NCBI GenBank assembly: GCA_027886185.1
Contig: WOAB01000093.1
Location: 2,790,001-2,854,000, forward strand
DNA: 64,000 nucleotides
Direction: 5' to 3'
Origin: Rheum nobile
Lineage: Eukaryota > Streptophyta > Magnoliopsida > Caryophyllales > Polygonaceae
How positions within the stretch are numbered: the stretch's first letter is position 1; each line of letters starts with the position of its first letter. A program made the position numbers and the translations under genes. This document shows, piece after piece, positions 1 through 11,047 of this stretch. The notes under the pieces were generated by a model. The model had not been told where the DNA came from and made no database searches. It worked only from the letters and a program-made list of their open reading frames with translations.

Positions 1-697
1 GCTGGTCGTTGTGTGTCGATGTTCATATCTAATAACGTCAAGGTTCATATGTAACATGTACATGTTTATATATTAATTCTATGAGGTTCACAAACTAGAG
101 GCTTATATGTTGTGTGTTGATTTTCATATCATTTTCATTTAATGTTCATATATTGTCACTTAATGTTCATATATGATTACATCTCATATCTCCCAGATTG
201 AATTTAAAACAATTAAAAAATATTTGTGGTGTACGAAATTAAGAAAAAAGTGAAAAAAAAATGAAAAACAAAATTACAAAGGAGTGTTGTTGGGGGGAGT
301 TGAACCCAAGACCTCATGGTACTCCCCCAACTCCAATATCAGCCGAACTATAAAACTTTAGTGTTTTAATAAGAAAAATAAAATAAAATAAACTCATACG
401 CGTACCAGAAAGAAGGACGCGCATCTGATCAAACGAAACAGACGGCCATGATCACTTTGCATTTCGCACGTTGAAAGCCCTTCGCACCTAATTGCGAATC
501 TCGATAGTATAATGTATAAATTTTTACCGATCAACATTACTCATGAAAGCTAAATGTACATATAAAATAGAAAATCAATAATTAATTCAAATCTCACTAT
601 AATAAATAAATTGACCTAAGCAAATACCTTATGCTCCATAAGATTATCAAAGTAGGTGATTTTCCTTCTTTGATAGAAAAAAGTAATGTACTATATA
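1..697. other. AT-rich intergenic sequence
   Basis: No supported gene is seen. The first 200 bases repeat the phrase 'ttcatat' in degenerate form. The rest is AT-rich sequence with a tRNA-like remnant, listed separately, near 280-352. Confidence 0.6.
280..352 (-). repeat. Possible tRNA-derived SINE remnant
   Basis: On the minus strand, a stretch like an RNA polymerase III A box (TAGTTCGGCTGA) is followed about 40 bases later by a B-box-like GGTTCAACTCC. The spacing and order fit a tRNA-derived SINE head. No cloverleaf can be drawn with confidence, so this is not called a tRNA gene. Confidence 0.3.
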
Positions 698-1684
698 TCT
701 ACTAAATTAGAACCTAATTACGCCACATAACACTCTTTCATTAAAATCGCTACATGGCACCCCCTCGTTAAAATCGTCACATGTCATTTTCTGTTTTTTT
801 TTTCAATTTTTTAAAATAAATCTAATTATAAATCAAAGATTATTATCCTAAACCTATCACTCATTTTTTCCTAAATTAAATATAAATCAAACACAAAGAT
901 TACAAGTTAATCACAAGGATTACAAATCCAAAATTTCCTAACTATATACAAATCCAAAATTTCCTAATTATATACAAATCCAAAATTTCTTAATCTACTT
1001 TATATCTACTAGCCTAGAACCTAATTACGCCACACGTCACTCCCTCATTAAAACTGACACATGGCACTCCCTCATTAAAACCGCCGCCACATGTCATTTT
1101 ATGCTTTTTTCAATTTTTTTTAAAATAAATCTAATTATAAATCAAAGATTATTATCATAAACCTATCACTCATTTTTTTCTAATTTAAATACAAATCAAG
1201 CACAATGATTACAAGTTAATCACAAAGATTACAAATCCAAAATTTCATAATTATATACAAATCCAAAATTTCCTAATCTACTAAACTATAACCTAATTAC
1301 GCCACATGACACTCCCTCATTAAAATCGTCATATGGTACTCCCTCATCAAAACCGCCAAATGTCATTTTCTACTTTTTCAATTTTTTTAAAATAAATCTA
1401 TATATAAATCAAAGATTATAATCCTAAACCTATCACTCATTTTTTTCTTCTAATTTAAATACAAATCAAGTACAAAGATTACAAGTTAATCACAAAGATT
1501 AAAAATCCAAAATTTCCTAATTATATGGATGATTGAGATACAAAATTATGATCCGAAATTAATCTTAATATCAATATTATCTAGATCTATTTTTTAATAC
1601 ATATATATATTTTAATAATTAATAATATTTTTAGTTCAATATATATGACGTAAAAACTCGTGTCTGACACGAGAATTACACTAG
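698..1684 (+). mobile_element. Non-autonomous Helitron-like element
   Basis: The 3' end has the Helitron layout: a near-perfect hairpin at 1657-1673 (CTCGTGTC and GACACGAG arms, one-base loop), seven bases, then CTAG followed by T. The candidate 5' end is TCTACTAA preceded by A at 697, which also fits. There is no Rep/helicase coding sequence. The body consists of about three degenerate copies of a 250-300 bp unit starting near 706, 1014 and 1277, each opening with 'acctaattacgccac'. The 3' end is better supported than the 5' end. Confidence 0.55.
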
Positions 1685-1748
1685 TTGATTAATTATAAAA
1701 GTGAGACTTTCACACAAAGTTTCTCTCAGAGAGAGTGGTTTAAAATTA

Positions 1749-1966
1749 AGGGTTTGTTTGGCATGTCTAGTGGTAGCGATAACAGTAACGGTGGAAGGAG
1801 CGGTTCAAACTAGCTTAAATTGAACTGCTAATGAGAGTAGCATTGAGAAAAGTAGTATTTCAAACGCTACTAAATATTAAAAGCTACATCTACCGCTACT
1901 TGCCAAACACCCTTATTTTATTCAAAACACTAAACGCTACTTTTATAGCATTGTCAAACACACTCT
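1749..1966. mobile_element. Small hAT-like MITE (candidate)
   Basis: The left edge GGGTTTGTTTGGCA and the right edge TGTCAAACACACTC are imperfect inverted repeats. A second internal inverted copy lies near 1900-1915 (TTGCCAAACACCC). It is short and non-coding. No clear 8-bp target duplication was found, so the superfamily is inferred from the termini only. Confidence 0.4.
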
Positions 1967-2144
1967 AAAACGAAGGATAATCAAATTAAAGAAAAGTTTT
2001 TAGTATCAAATTCAGAGTTAAATGTGTAAAATCACTCCTATAGATAGGTTCTCTTTATTGACTTATGAAAGAAGCTAGTTAAAGTTGAAAATGACACGTT
2101 TAATAACCGTGTGAGTTTTCTGTCATTCAGAAATTAATAATAAA

Positions 2145-2486
2145 TATTTGGCAAAATTACGGTAAATTCATAACACCCTTCTGTTTGTAATCACTCGTTT
2201 TTATACGGAATTATTTTTAACCACTCGCATCTCTCTTTCTGTTTACGATTCACCATCCAGAAGCTTGCGCAGTTTAAAGGGTCGTTAAAATGGGTAGGAT
2301 GACCCTTTTACCCCTATTTTTTTGCAATATAAACCGGATTTGTCCTGTTATGGAAATCGGAACCCAAACCCGATAGAAATACCCTAAATCCATTTAAGCC
2401 TTGCTTAAGCTCACGAACCAATGAAATTTTGTCCCACTTTAACCAAAAACCACAAACCAAATCCGATTTTTTTTTGTCTTACCCGA
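2145..2486. repeat. Dispersed non-coding repeat, partner at 16380-16640
   Basis: This block, including 'gggtcgttaaaatggg' and 'tgacccttttacccct', reappears as its reverse complement at 16380-16640 with many substitutions. No coding frame is seen. It is an old, unclassified interspersed repeat directly left of the element A LTR. Confidence 0.5.
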
Positions 2487-3112
2487 TGTTGGGCCTCGAT
2501 TTTTCAGCCCATTCGATCGGCCCAATAGCTTGAACCAAAGTTGTCTTCTAGAAGATCCGGTCAGAAACAACCTCCAGAGATCTTGGTCCGGTCAGTTCAG
2601 CCTCCAGAGATCTCGGAGCGACTAGTGGTCAGAGCGACGACCTCCGCGGATTTCAGAGCGACCAGTACGCAGCTAAACGACTCCCGCAGATCTCAGACGA
2701 TTTTAACTGACCCCCGTACAGGATAACGTCTTTCATGAATCTCGGGCGGATTTGTCAACCGATTCAAGCAAAAAACTAGTATAAATATAGAGAAAACTAT
2801 CTTGTAACGACACATTGTCATTCTTACTCAATTCAAGCAGCCCTCTATCATTGTTGTACCATTGTTTTACTCAAAACAACATATCATTCTTGTGCTTAGT
2901 TCGTTATTCCAACATTGAAGCGACCGACGACTAAATTTCTATATTTGATTAGTCTCTCATTCAAGAGAGATAAGTTTATATTACATCCGTTTAATCTCAT
3001 TCTCTTGATTTTTAAGTTGATTTGGATTATTTAGATACTACTGATCTTATTGTTGTTTAGTTGCTCCCTCTTTAAGCGATTCAGGTCGGTTCGATCTTTT
3101 TTTCCCAAAACA
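2487..3112 (+). repeat. 5' LTR of Ty3/gypsy element A
   Basis: The block starts TGTTGGGCCT and ends CCCAAAACA, directly before a primer-site-like TTTGGCGCCCACCGTGGGG. Its first 230 bases recur at 14087-14322. A related LTR with the same ends forms the solo LTR at 26073-26744. Confidence 0.75.
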
Positions 3113-3180
3113 ATTTGGCGCCCACCGTGGGGCATCTAGCCAATCAACGATCCGATCAATGATCCAGTCCACATCCAATC

Positions 3181-4188
3181 ATGGCCGGTTCCGGGAATCC
3201 CATGATCGTCGCTGAAGAACAAGTCTAGACCAACGCCCAGGTCGGAAATCAAACCGATGATGTCGTCAATCCGCTCATCTTGGACACTCGAATCCAAGAA
3301 TTAGCAAAAAGCATGAGCATCCTCCAAGAGGAACTGGCTCAGCAACGCCTAAGAACTGAAACCCTAAGTATCCAATCTGAAGTTGAAATTGCAAGACTAA
3401 TCCGTGAAAATGAACTTTTGAAATCGCAGGTGAATTCGGCCGTATCGGTCCGAGGGGGATCAAGACGCATAGTCAACACTGAAGGCCTCCAAGCACGTCT
3501 CAACATGAATGGGGCAATCCTGACGCCCATGGCTCTGGTCACTCAGAGAGTCGTTTAACCCATTGGTATGTTTCAAACCCCTCCAATCAGTACTTTCATG
3601 ACTAACGTTCCAGTTTTCGCAACCGAGCCCACCGAGACTCGAGTAGCCCCTCCACAGGTTGCCACACCGATGGATCTCCAAACCTTCATACATCAAGCCA
3701 TCAATGAACATATGAAGGCCTTAGACGGCCGCATCGCTCGGATTCCAGGAGTCCCGTAGCCGATCGAAAAGAAAGCGATCGATGGATACGAAGACTCACC
3801 CTTCGTGGAAGCAATCGCACGCGTTGAGATCCCGAAGAAGTTCCACTTCCCTAACATGCCCAACTACGATGGAACCGGGGACCCTGACGATCACGTTTCT
3901 ATTTACAAACAGAAACTAATGACTATCTCTATTCCAAGAGGGAATCGTGAAGCGGTCATGTGCAAAATCTTTGGCACGACCCTCGCAGGACCCGCACTAA
4001 CTTGGTTCATGCATCTGTCGCAGGGTTCGGTCGCTTCGTTTGCCGATCTGGTCAATTCATTCAAAATCCAGTTCGCCAGCAGTCGGAGACTGGAAAAGCA
4101 ATCAAGCGACCTATACATGATCGTGCAAGGGTACGGTGAGCCCTTAAGGGATTATCTTAACAGGTACAACAAAGAGAAGGTGATGTAA
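3181..4188 (+). pseudogene. Gag of Ty3/gypsy element A, broken by stops
   Basis: A single frame runs from the ATG at 3181 and ends at a TAA at 4186-4188, with internal stops at 3223-3225, 3556-3558 and 3757-3759. The first part (about 3280-3430) is Gln/Glu-rich and coiled-coil-like. The segment from 3805 carries a plant retrotransposon gag signature: FPNMPNYDGTGDPDDHV, then ALTWFMHL, then FKIQFASSRR. No zinc knuckle, protease or reverse transcriptase follows, because sequence of A beyond 4200 is lost or unrecognisable before element B. Several stops are at codons one transition from CAG. The original gag would have been a capsid protein; this copy cannot make it. Confidence 0.8.
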
Positions 4189-4487
4189 CCATGGGTCACC
4201 CCTCAAGGACATGCCAAAGTCGGTTCAATGAAGAGGAAGAAGCAATCGAGCTGCATGGATGTGACCATGGGTCACCTCAGTAAAAGTGACGTATCTTCTT
4301 ATTCCCAACTCCGATCACTCTCAAATTTTGAGGAGTGAAACTAGACTTCAAGATCTATCTTTGGGCGTTGTAATCACTCCATTCCGATCACGGACGGGAG
4401 AGAACGAACCTTCTGAAACTAGGCCAGAAACTGTCTCCGCGGAAGATGTTTGATTTGTGTTTTATTATTTTGTTATTTTACGTTAAT
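4189..4487. other. Unassigned piece between gag of A and element B
   Basis: No homology to the LTRs of B and no recognisable pol motif were seen. The phrase 'ccatgggtcacc' occurs twice (about 4191 and 4269). It is probably residual internal sequence of A. Confidence 0.4.
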
Positions 4488-4974
4488 CGTGGGTTAGTCT
4501 ACTTGAATAGACTAGTAAGGGTAAAAAGCAGAATGGTTCAAGTGATCGTAACCGTTTACTATCATTGTCCCTCGAATAATAACCGAAGGGACGATACATA
4601 ACCCGACACTTTCACGGAATAACAACAAGAGGTATGCATGAGAGAAGATTCTGGAAGACTTCATCTTCACAGAAATCGACTCGAAAAGAGACTCTAAGAG
4701 ATTGAGTCTTTAAGGAAAAATGACAAATCTGGAATGATTACAGGATCATACAACAATGATTTAAAAGTTGACTGAGATGCTTCGGTTCACGACCAACCTC
4801 ATCGCCTATAGAGAATCCAGATTGGAAAGAGAACGTACTACATTCAAGTCAAGACGAGTTTTCCTAGCTGCACTGAACTTAGCTGCACTACTCGCCCAAG
4901 GTATATTAATCATGTGCACTCGGGCACTTATCTTATTTAATTCCAAAACGAGCATTACGTTATAAGCTTTTACA

Positions 4975-5085
4975 TCTCCACACAAGAGATATCGGATCTC
5001 CTCACAAGAGATATCGGATCTCCTCACAAGAGATATCGGATCTCCTCACAAGAGATATCAGATCTCCTCACAAGAGATATCGAAG
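4975..5085. repeat. 22-bp tandem array inside the B LTR
   Basis: About five head-to-tail copies of a 22-base unit (cacaagagatatcggatctcct) occur without spacers. The other LTR has about four copies at 11971-12056, so copy number changed after insertion or during replication. Confidence 0.9.
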
Positions 5086-5734
5086 GGATGAACCCTGGAA
5101 GATTTGGCACTAGCGAAGTGCGCCTACCCTGTGAAAGGGTATGGTCATGACCAAAGAGAAAGTACTGGGGATGAACCACCAAGTACCAGTTATAAAGAAA
5201 CAGCTAAACCCCCTCAAGGTACATAGCGTTCCTAGCCACTAGTACTAACTAAACAGTACAGCACAATAACCGCTACTGGATAAATCCACATAAAGGCCCG
5301 AAAGGCGATCACAGATAATAGCGTTGTTCTAACAGATATACAACCTATTATATGATTTTCAAAACAGTTTAACAAAACCGTTTCCAGACAAACAGAATAT
5401 TCATTCCAAATTAATTACTCAGATAAACTAGTGATAATTAATGTAAATATGGAACGAATGAGCAAGAGCGAACCGCCACTTGCCTTAATCCGCAGAATTT
5501 GAACAAAGTCTAACGACGGGATTCCGGGCTCGACACAGAGACGAATCTGCCAACTCCGGTACCTTCGGATCGACCCATACAGAAACCCTAAGTTAGATTC
5601 GACAAACAACAATACCGATCTACGAAAGAACGAAAGGAATCGAAGGAAACGAAACCCAAACGAAGGCTACGGAAGCCAACACCAACAACCCGGCCAACAA
5701 CAACTCGCCGGCGGGCGCCACAACAATCACGGCG

Positions 5735-5890
5735 GGCGCCGCTCAATTCACGGCGGGCGCCGCTCAACCACGGCGGGCGCCGCTCAACCACGGCGGGCGC
5801 CGCTCAACCACGGCGGGCGCCGCTCAACCACGGCGGGCGCCGCTCAACCACGGCGGGCGCCGCTCAACCACGGCCGGCGCCGCTCAACCA
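5735..5890. repeat. GC-rich 20-bp minisatellite inside the B LTR
   Basis: Tandem copies of a unit like cggcgggcgccgctcaacca lie here and, with different copy number, at about 12695-12850 in the other LTR. Open frames across these arrays are low-complexity artefacts. Confidence 0.85.
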
Positions 5891-6632
5891 CGGCGGCTGG
5901 CCTCCTTCATCACGGCGGTCGCCGTTCACCACGCCGGGCGCCGTCTCATGCCGGCGGTCGCCGCCTTCGAGCCGGCGGTCGCCGTGATCCTCGCGGCGGT
6001 CGCCGTCGCGAACGAAAATAGAAATACGAGAGGAGAAAACTCACCCTCAACGATCGATTTGGCTCGTCTTTCACCTTGCTTGGTTTCTAGGCTTCTAAGG
6101 GCCTCCCAAGCTTCCCCTTGGCCACCGAGAACGACACTAAACGAGCTCCGACGATCCACTTAGAGCCTTCTCGAGAGAGAGCGTTTTCTTTGAGAGCGTT
6201 TTTGAGAGTCGAGAATCTGAGAGCGCTTCCGCGTCTTTCGCACCCTCTTCCACCCTCACCCAACACCTCTATTTATAGAAGAAATTAGGGTCCTTGCCTC
6301 TTGGACAATATCCAAACCCTTTTGCCCCTTGGACAATGGCTCTTGGACAAAAACCTTTGGATAAAGAATCTTATACTATTGCCCATTAGATAACAACTCT
6401 TGGGCAATAAACTTGTACCAATCTTAATCCGCGTTAACGAAAGTCGTACACGAACGAGTATAAACTCCCAACACACCTCGACTGTATAATTCTTCACTGA
6501 GAAAAATATTACAAATACAGAGCACATTACAGAATGTCTTAAGCTCTCAGAATTAAATCCGACGTACCAAACGGACGTTCGGGAAAAATCCATAATTCCC
6601 AAAATAGCCTTACAAAATTACGGGGTATCACA

Positions 6633-9000
6633 TCACCTCCCCCTTAAAAGAAGTTTCGACCCCGAAACTTGGCCGAAAAACAACTCGGGAAAGTGTCTGA
6701 GCATCTCTGTCTCGGTTTCCCAAGTAACTTCCTCAGTCCCAGACCTGGACCACATAACTCGTACCAACAGTACTATCTCGTTGCACAGTCGCTTCACACG
6801 GCGTTCGAGAATGCACACAGGCATCTCCTCTCAAGTACCATTTGCCTGAATCTCAACGTCCTTATAGCTCAGCCTACGAGACTCATCTTGGCACAAATAT
6901 CCTTAGCAATGATACGTGGAACACATTATACACTGAGTATGCCGATGGCGACAATGCCAAACGGTATGTTAGAGATCTTACTCTATCCAGAATTTTGAAT
7001 GGTCCCATGTAGCGAGGGTTAAGCTTCCCACGCTTACCAAACCTGAAAACATCCTTGGGTGGCGATACTGTGACAAGTACCTTGACACCAACCTTGAACT
7101 CAACACTTTAACATTTCTGATCTGCGTAAAACTTTTGTCGACTCTGAGCGGTCAACAACCTCTGTCTACTCAGAGCAATGCTCGAAGTTGTCCTTTCGAC
7201 CAACTCTGGTCCAAGTAGAATCTTGTCGGCGTACTCAACCCAACAAATCTGAGATCTACATCTGTGCCATACAAAGCTTCAAACGGAGCCATCTTGATTG
7301 TAGCATGCCAACTATTATCGTACGTGAGCTCAATCAGACTTAGGCTGTCTTCCCAGCTAGTCGGATGATCGAGTACGTATACTTCTTAGCATATCCTCCA
7401 GGGTCTAGATGGTCTTTCAGACTGACCATCTGTCTGAGGATGAAACGCTGCTGAATCTCAATTCAGTTCCCATGGCCTTGTGAAGTTCTTGCTATAAACT
7501 TGACATAAATCGGCCATCTCGATCCGATACAATGGTCTTAGGAATGCCATGTAACGGACAATCTCCTGGTGGAAACTTCTGTTGACCTCTGGGTTACCCA
7601 AGTAACCTCAGTTTCCAATGCAAACACTATTGCTGTTAGTTCTAGGTCATGTGTTGGTTAGTTTGCTTCATAGGTTTTCAATTGTCTAGATGCGTATGCA
7701 ATATCCTTGCCTTTCTGCATCAAAGACACATCCCAACCCATTTCTCGAAGCATTAACTATAGACCATATAGCCAACATTCTTTCTGACAACGCCAAAACT
7801 GGTGCAAAAGTCAGACACTGTTTAAACTTCTTGAAAACTGGTCTTGCACTTGTCATCCCAGACAACTTCTGGTTGACCTTGTGGACAGACTGGTCATAGG
7901 TGGAGAGATCTTAGAAAAAAAATCCTTTCATGAACCGTCTATAATGTCCTGCAAGCTCTGAGAAACTGCGCACCTCGCTCACACCCTGAGGCCGCTTCCA
8001 AACAACTACTGATTTACTCTTCTGGGGAATAACCATAACCTCATTCTTATTGATCACATGGCCTAAGAAAGCCACTTCTAGATCCAACAATCGCACTTAG
8101 CCCACTTTGCGTACAACCGACTTGGTCTAAGGACCGATAAAGCAATCCGCAGACGTTCCCTGTGAGCTTCCTTGCTCGGGAAAAATCAAAATGCCATTGA
8201 TGAAGACCACTATGAACTTATTCAAGTACTGGTCTAAAACATCGATGCACTAGGTTCATGAAAACTGCTAGAGCATTCGTAAGCTCAGATGACATGACTA
8301 CAAACTCGTAGTAACCATCTCTTGTCCGAAACGCAATCCTCGAAATATCATCCTTACGAATCCTGAGCTGATGATACCCAGATCTCATGTCGATCTTGGA
8401 GAAAACTTTTGCTCCATGTAGTTGATCCAACAGATCATCACTCCTTGGCAACAGATACTTGCTCTTGATCGTGACTTTATTCAACTCTCGAAAGTCAAAA
8501 CAAAGTCGAAACGGTCCATCTTTCTCTTTGACACATAAAACTAGGGCACTCCTAATCAAGGTGATGCACTCAGCTTTATATAACTTTTGTCAAGAAGATC
8601 CTTGAGTTGCTTCTTCAACTCTTGCATCTCAACAGGAGCCATCCGGTACGGTGCCTCAGAGATCGGCGTGGTACACAGCTCGAGATCAATTGCAAACTCC
8701 ATGACACGGTTTGGGGTATCCAGGAATATCTTCTGGAAAGACACCCGTAAATCCTCTAACCACAAAAATATCAAAACTGAAGTCAATCACTTCCTTGTGA
8801 CGCTTCCGTCAATCCATACCGAGAATAATTATCGTATGGACCATGGTTATTTAGGTCAAATCGCTTTGAATTTCTTACCCTTGATGGTAATTGACAATTC
8901 GACAGACGATTGGTTCCTACTAAATGGTCACCATCTTGGACCAGCCCACTACATGGTTCACAGACGACTCACTAGTGGCTCCGAGTCCAGGCCCAGCCAT
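6633..9000 (-). pseudogene. Decayed pol of element B (RT, RNase H, integrase, chromodomain-like)
   Basis: Reading the minus strand, the RT starts near 8786 with PYRMAPVEMQELKKQL. It continues in another frame at 8559-8218 with FRLCFDFRELNKVTIKSKY and FSKIDMRSGYHQLRI. The catalytic Asp pair expected near 8190-8204 reads Phe-Ile-Asn-Gly. The RT/RNase H connection VAFLGHVINKNEV is at about 8060-8096. The integrase core reads GIPKTIVSDRDGRF near 7500-7550, followed by WHATIKMAPFEALYGT near 7250-7300 and NPRYMGPFKI near 7000-7030. A chromodomain-like tail (EEVTWETETEMLRHFPELF) is at 6633-6824. Stops and frameshifts separate the parts, so this polyprotein cannot be made. Confidence 0.85.
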
Positions 9001-9268
9001 TACCAGCGTCCTCTGTTGTTATGAGCCGCTGTCCATCCATCTCAACCCATCCTTGGTAGCTCCACTTAATTAATAGGCAGCCATCTCCTCAGAGGTTGTT
9101 GGTGAGTCTCGAACACGAGACCAAAGGTTCGTATATAAGAAGAGTTACAACAAAAGGTTCACAACCTCGTTGCACACGCAACTTAACTACAACCATCCAA
9201 AATGAAAGTCTGTGTAGCACCCACATCAACAACACATTAACAAAAGTGTAATGCAGATACAAAGTACT

Positions 9269-10597
9269 CTAAGCATTAGGAGCATAGGGTCCATCCACCT
9301 CACGTATCGCGTACAGGCGTTGACCTTGGCTTCCTGAAGCCATCGGGGCTTTCCCTTTGTTCTGCGCAGTCGTCTGCATTGAAGGGCTATGAGCTTCCAC
9401 CGGACTGAACTTGGGTCGGTTGTTTTGATTAACAGACCCTTGCCGTGACTCAGCTCCTTTCACATTCCTCCGTTGACAGAACGCCTGCATATGACCCTCC
9501 TTTCCGCAGTCAAAGCATGTCTTTTTGTCCTTCAGACATTCATTGCTCTTGTGCCCGTGCGTACCGCAGTTGTAGCACTGAATCGGATTATTGTCTTGGC
9601 CAGAACGTTGCGTAGACTCATCATGAGTCTTATTCGTTCTTGCTCGGCCAGATTTGGCAAAATCTGATGGTGGCGCGGGGCGTTTGAACCCACTTGCCTG
9701 AGGCTGGTACTGCACTTGCCTCTGGCTGTTACGCTTCTTGGTCGACTCCTCCAGAGTCACCTCCAGCTTGTAGGCTGTATCCACATACTGCTCCAGAGTA
9801 GAGCATGTGTGGTGCACCATCATCGGCTTGATGTCTGGACTCATCCACTCGTAGAAATACCAGATCTTCTGTGCTTCACTGGATATCTCAGGTCCAGCGT
9901 ACTGCATTAGATGATTGAATTTGGTTGCAAGCTCGGTCACCTTCAATCCATCCGTTTGCGGATACAGAAACTCCTTGTGTTTCTCCTCCCTCATAGCACG
10001 AGAGAAGAAACGATCAGTCATCTTGGTCTTAAACATAGACCAGGTCAATACTGGGCTATCAGCTAAGCCGGTACTCTCCCACCATTCACTGGCTTCTTCC
10101 TTTAACTGAAGAGAGGCTATATGCACTCTCTCCGCTTCAGTGCACTCAACATTACGGAAAAGCCGCTCCATGTGGGAAAACCAATGAGCCACCTTGACTG
10201 GCTCTCCTTTCCCATCGAAGCTGTCAGGCCTCATGGAGTTAACAGCCTTCAGGGCTCGGCCATACTCCCCTCTATTCCTGATCACCCCTCCCTGCAGCAC
10301 ATGGTTCTCTTGTTCCTCAAACCTCGGAACTTCTCGAGATACTGGCACTCCTTGTGCCTGATGCACATTCGGGCGTAACGCGTCGGCAATCGCTTGCATG
10401 ACGATTCCCTGAATTTCTGCAACAGCTGCTTTATCAAATATCCTTGGAGTGTTGTCCCTAGCTGAGTCGTTGCCTCCAGGATTATTATGGAAGACAGACT
10501 CACGCTCTTCTGATGGGTCTGCAACATTCCTTGGATTTAGTCTGGGGTCATTGCTTGGCCCAGCACCAGTACGGATAGTGTTCCTCGTGTTCACCAT
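9269..10597 (-). CDS. Gag polyprotein of element B
   Basis: An open frame of 442 codons from the ATG at 10597, chosen because MVNTR is the usual gag start in this lineage; the frame is open five codons further upstream. The capsid region includes VAHWFSHMERLFRNVECTE and ASEWWESTG. Two CCHC zinc knuckles follow near residues 340-380, CYNCGTHGHKSNEC and CFDCGKEGHMQAFC, which bind genomic RNA during packaging. The C-terminus is low-complexity and stops at 9269 before the protease region. It is strikingly intact next to a ruined pol, so the element may have been mobilised by enzymes from a relative. The product would form virus-like particles in the cytoplasm. Confidence 0.9.
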   Translation of the reverse strand: MVNTRNTIRTGAGPSNDPRLNPRNVADPSEERESVFHNNPGGNDSARDNTPRIFDKAAVAEIQGIVMQAIADALRPNVHQAQGVPVSREVPRFEEQENHVLQGGVIRNRGEYGRALKAVNSMRPDSFDGKGEPVKVAHWFSHMERLFRNVECTEAERVHIASLQLKEEASEWWESTGLADSPVLTWSMFKTKMTDRFFSRAMREEKHKEFLYPQTDGLKVTELATKFNHLMQYAGPEISSEAQKIWYFYEWMSPDIKPMMVHHTCSTLEQYVDTAYKLEVTLEESTKKRNSQRQVQYQPQASGFKRPAPPSDFAKSGRARTNKTHDESTQRSGQDNNPIQCYNCGTHGHKSNECLKDKKTCFDCGKEGHMQAFCQRRNVKGAESRQGSVNQNNRPKFSPVEAHSPSMQTTAQNKGKAPMASGSQGQRLYAIREVDGPYAPNA

Positions 10598-11030
10598 CTG
10601 TTTACCGATCAAATTCCAAGGATTTTATCACTTTAGTATCATTTTGATATAATTATTGTAATAAAATCAACTTAGAATAGATCAACTTGGTAATTTCTAT
10701 TGATGGACTCGAAACGAGTTACTAGGTTCTACAACCTCAACTCACAACGAGCGAACTGGGAATCAAGCCTAGCTAGAGATGGTGAAACCACCTCGGCTTC
10801 TCCCGGGTTCCTCTGAAGAGAACAGAATGCACCCATATCAAACGGGGCAACGGGAAATGAATTAGTCTTTCTAGACATAGAAGCAAGCTTACTATATCAG
10901 ACTGTACAGAAGACATGACTATGAACGGTGTTTTGAAATTCTTTTCACTTTGAAAATTCAGAGCCCTTTTGAAGCATTTTCAAAAACGGATAAATGATTT
11001 ATAAAATCCCAAACCCGTTTTAAAACCTTT

Positions 11031-11043
11031 GGCTCTGATACCA
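11031..11043 (-). promoter_or_regulatory. Primer-binding site of element B
   Basis: The minus strand reads TGGTATCAGAGCC, complementary to the 3' end of plant initiator Met-tRNA, four bases inside the LTR edge at 11048. It would prime minus-strand DNA synthesis. Confidence 0.9.
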
Positions 11044-11047
11044 CAAC

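Larger units (their letters stand above)
4488..6632 (-). repeat. 3' LTR of element B, truncated
   Basis: It matches 11484-13604 almost base for base, apart from repeat-copy changes and scattered substitutions. It contains a 22-bp array (4975-5085) and a GC-rich 20-bp array (about 5735-5890). Homology to the other LTR stops at 4488. A polypurine tract AAGGGGGAGGTGA (minus strand) abuts its inner edge at 6633-6652. Confidence 0.85.

Noticed and set aside
280..352. Functional tRNA gene on the minus strand
   Set aside because: Box-like sequences exist, but no acceptable cloverleaf or anticodon arm could be formed.
4975..5085. CRISPR-like array of 22-bp repeats
   Set aside because: The units are head to tail without unique spacers, lie inside a plant LTR, and recur in the partner LTR; this is a tandem repeat.
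6285..6602. 105-codon minus-strand frame, also at 13257-13574
   Set aside because: It is duplicated because it is part of the B LTR; no protein motif, so treated as LTR sequence.
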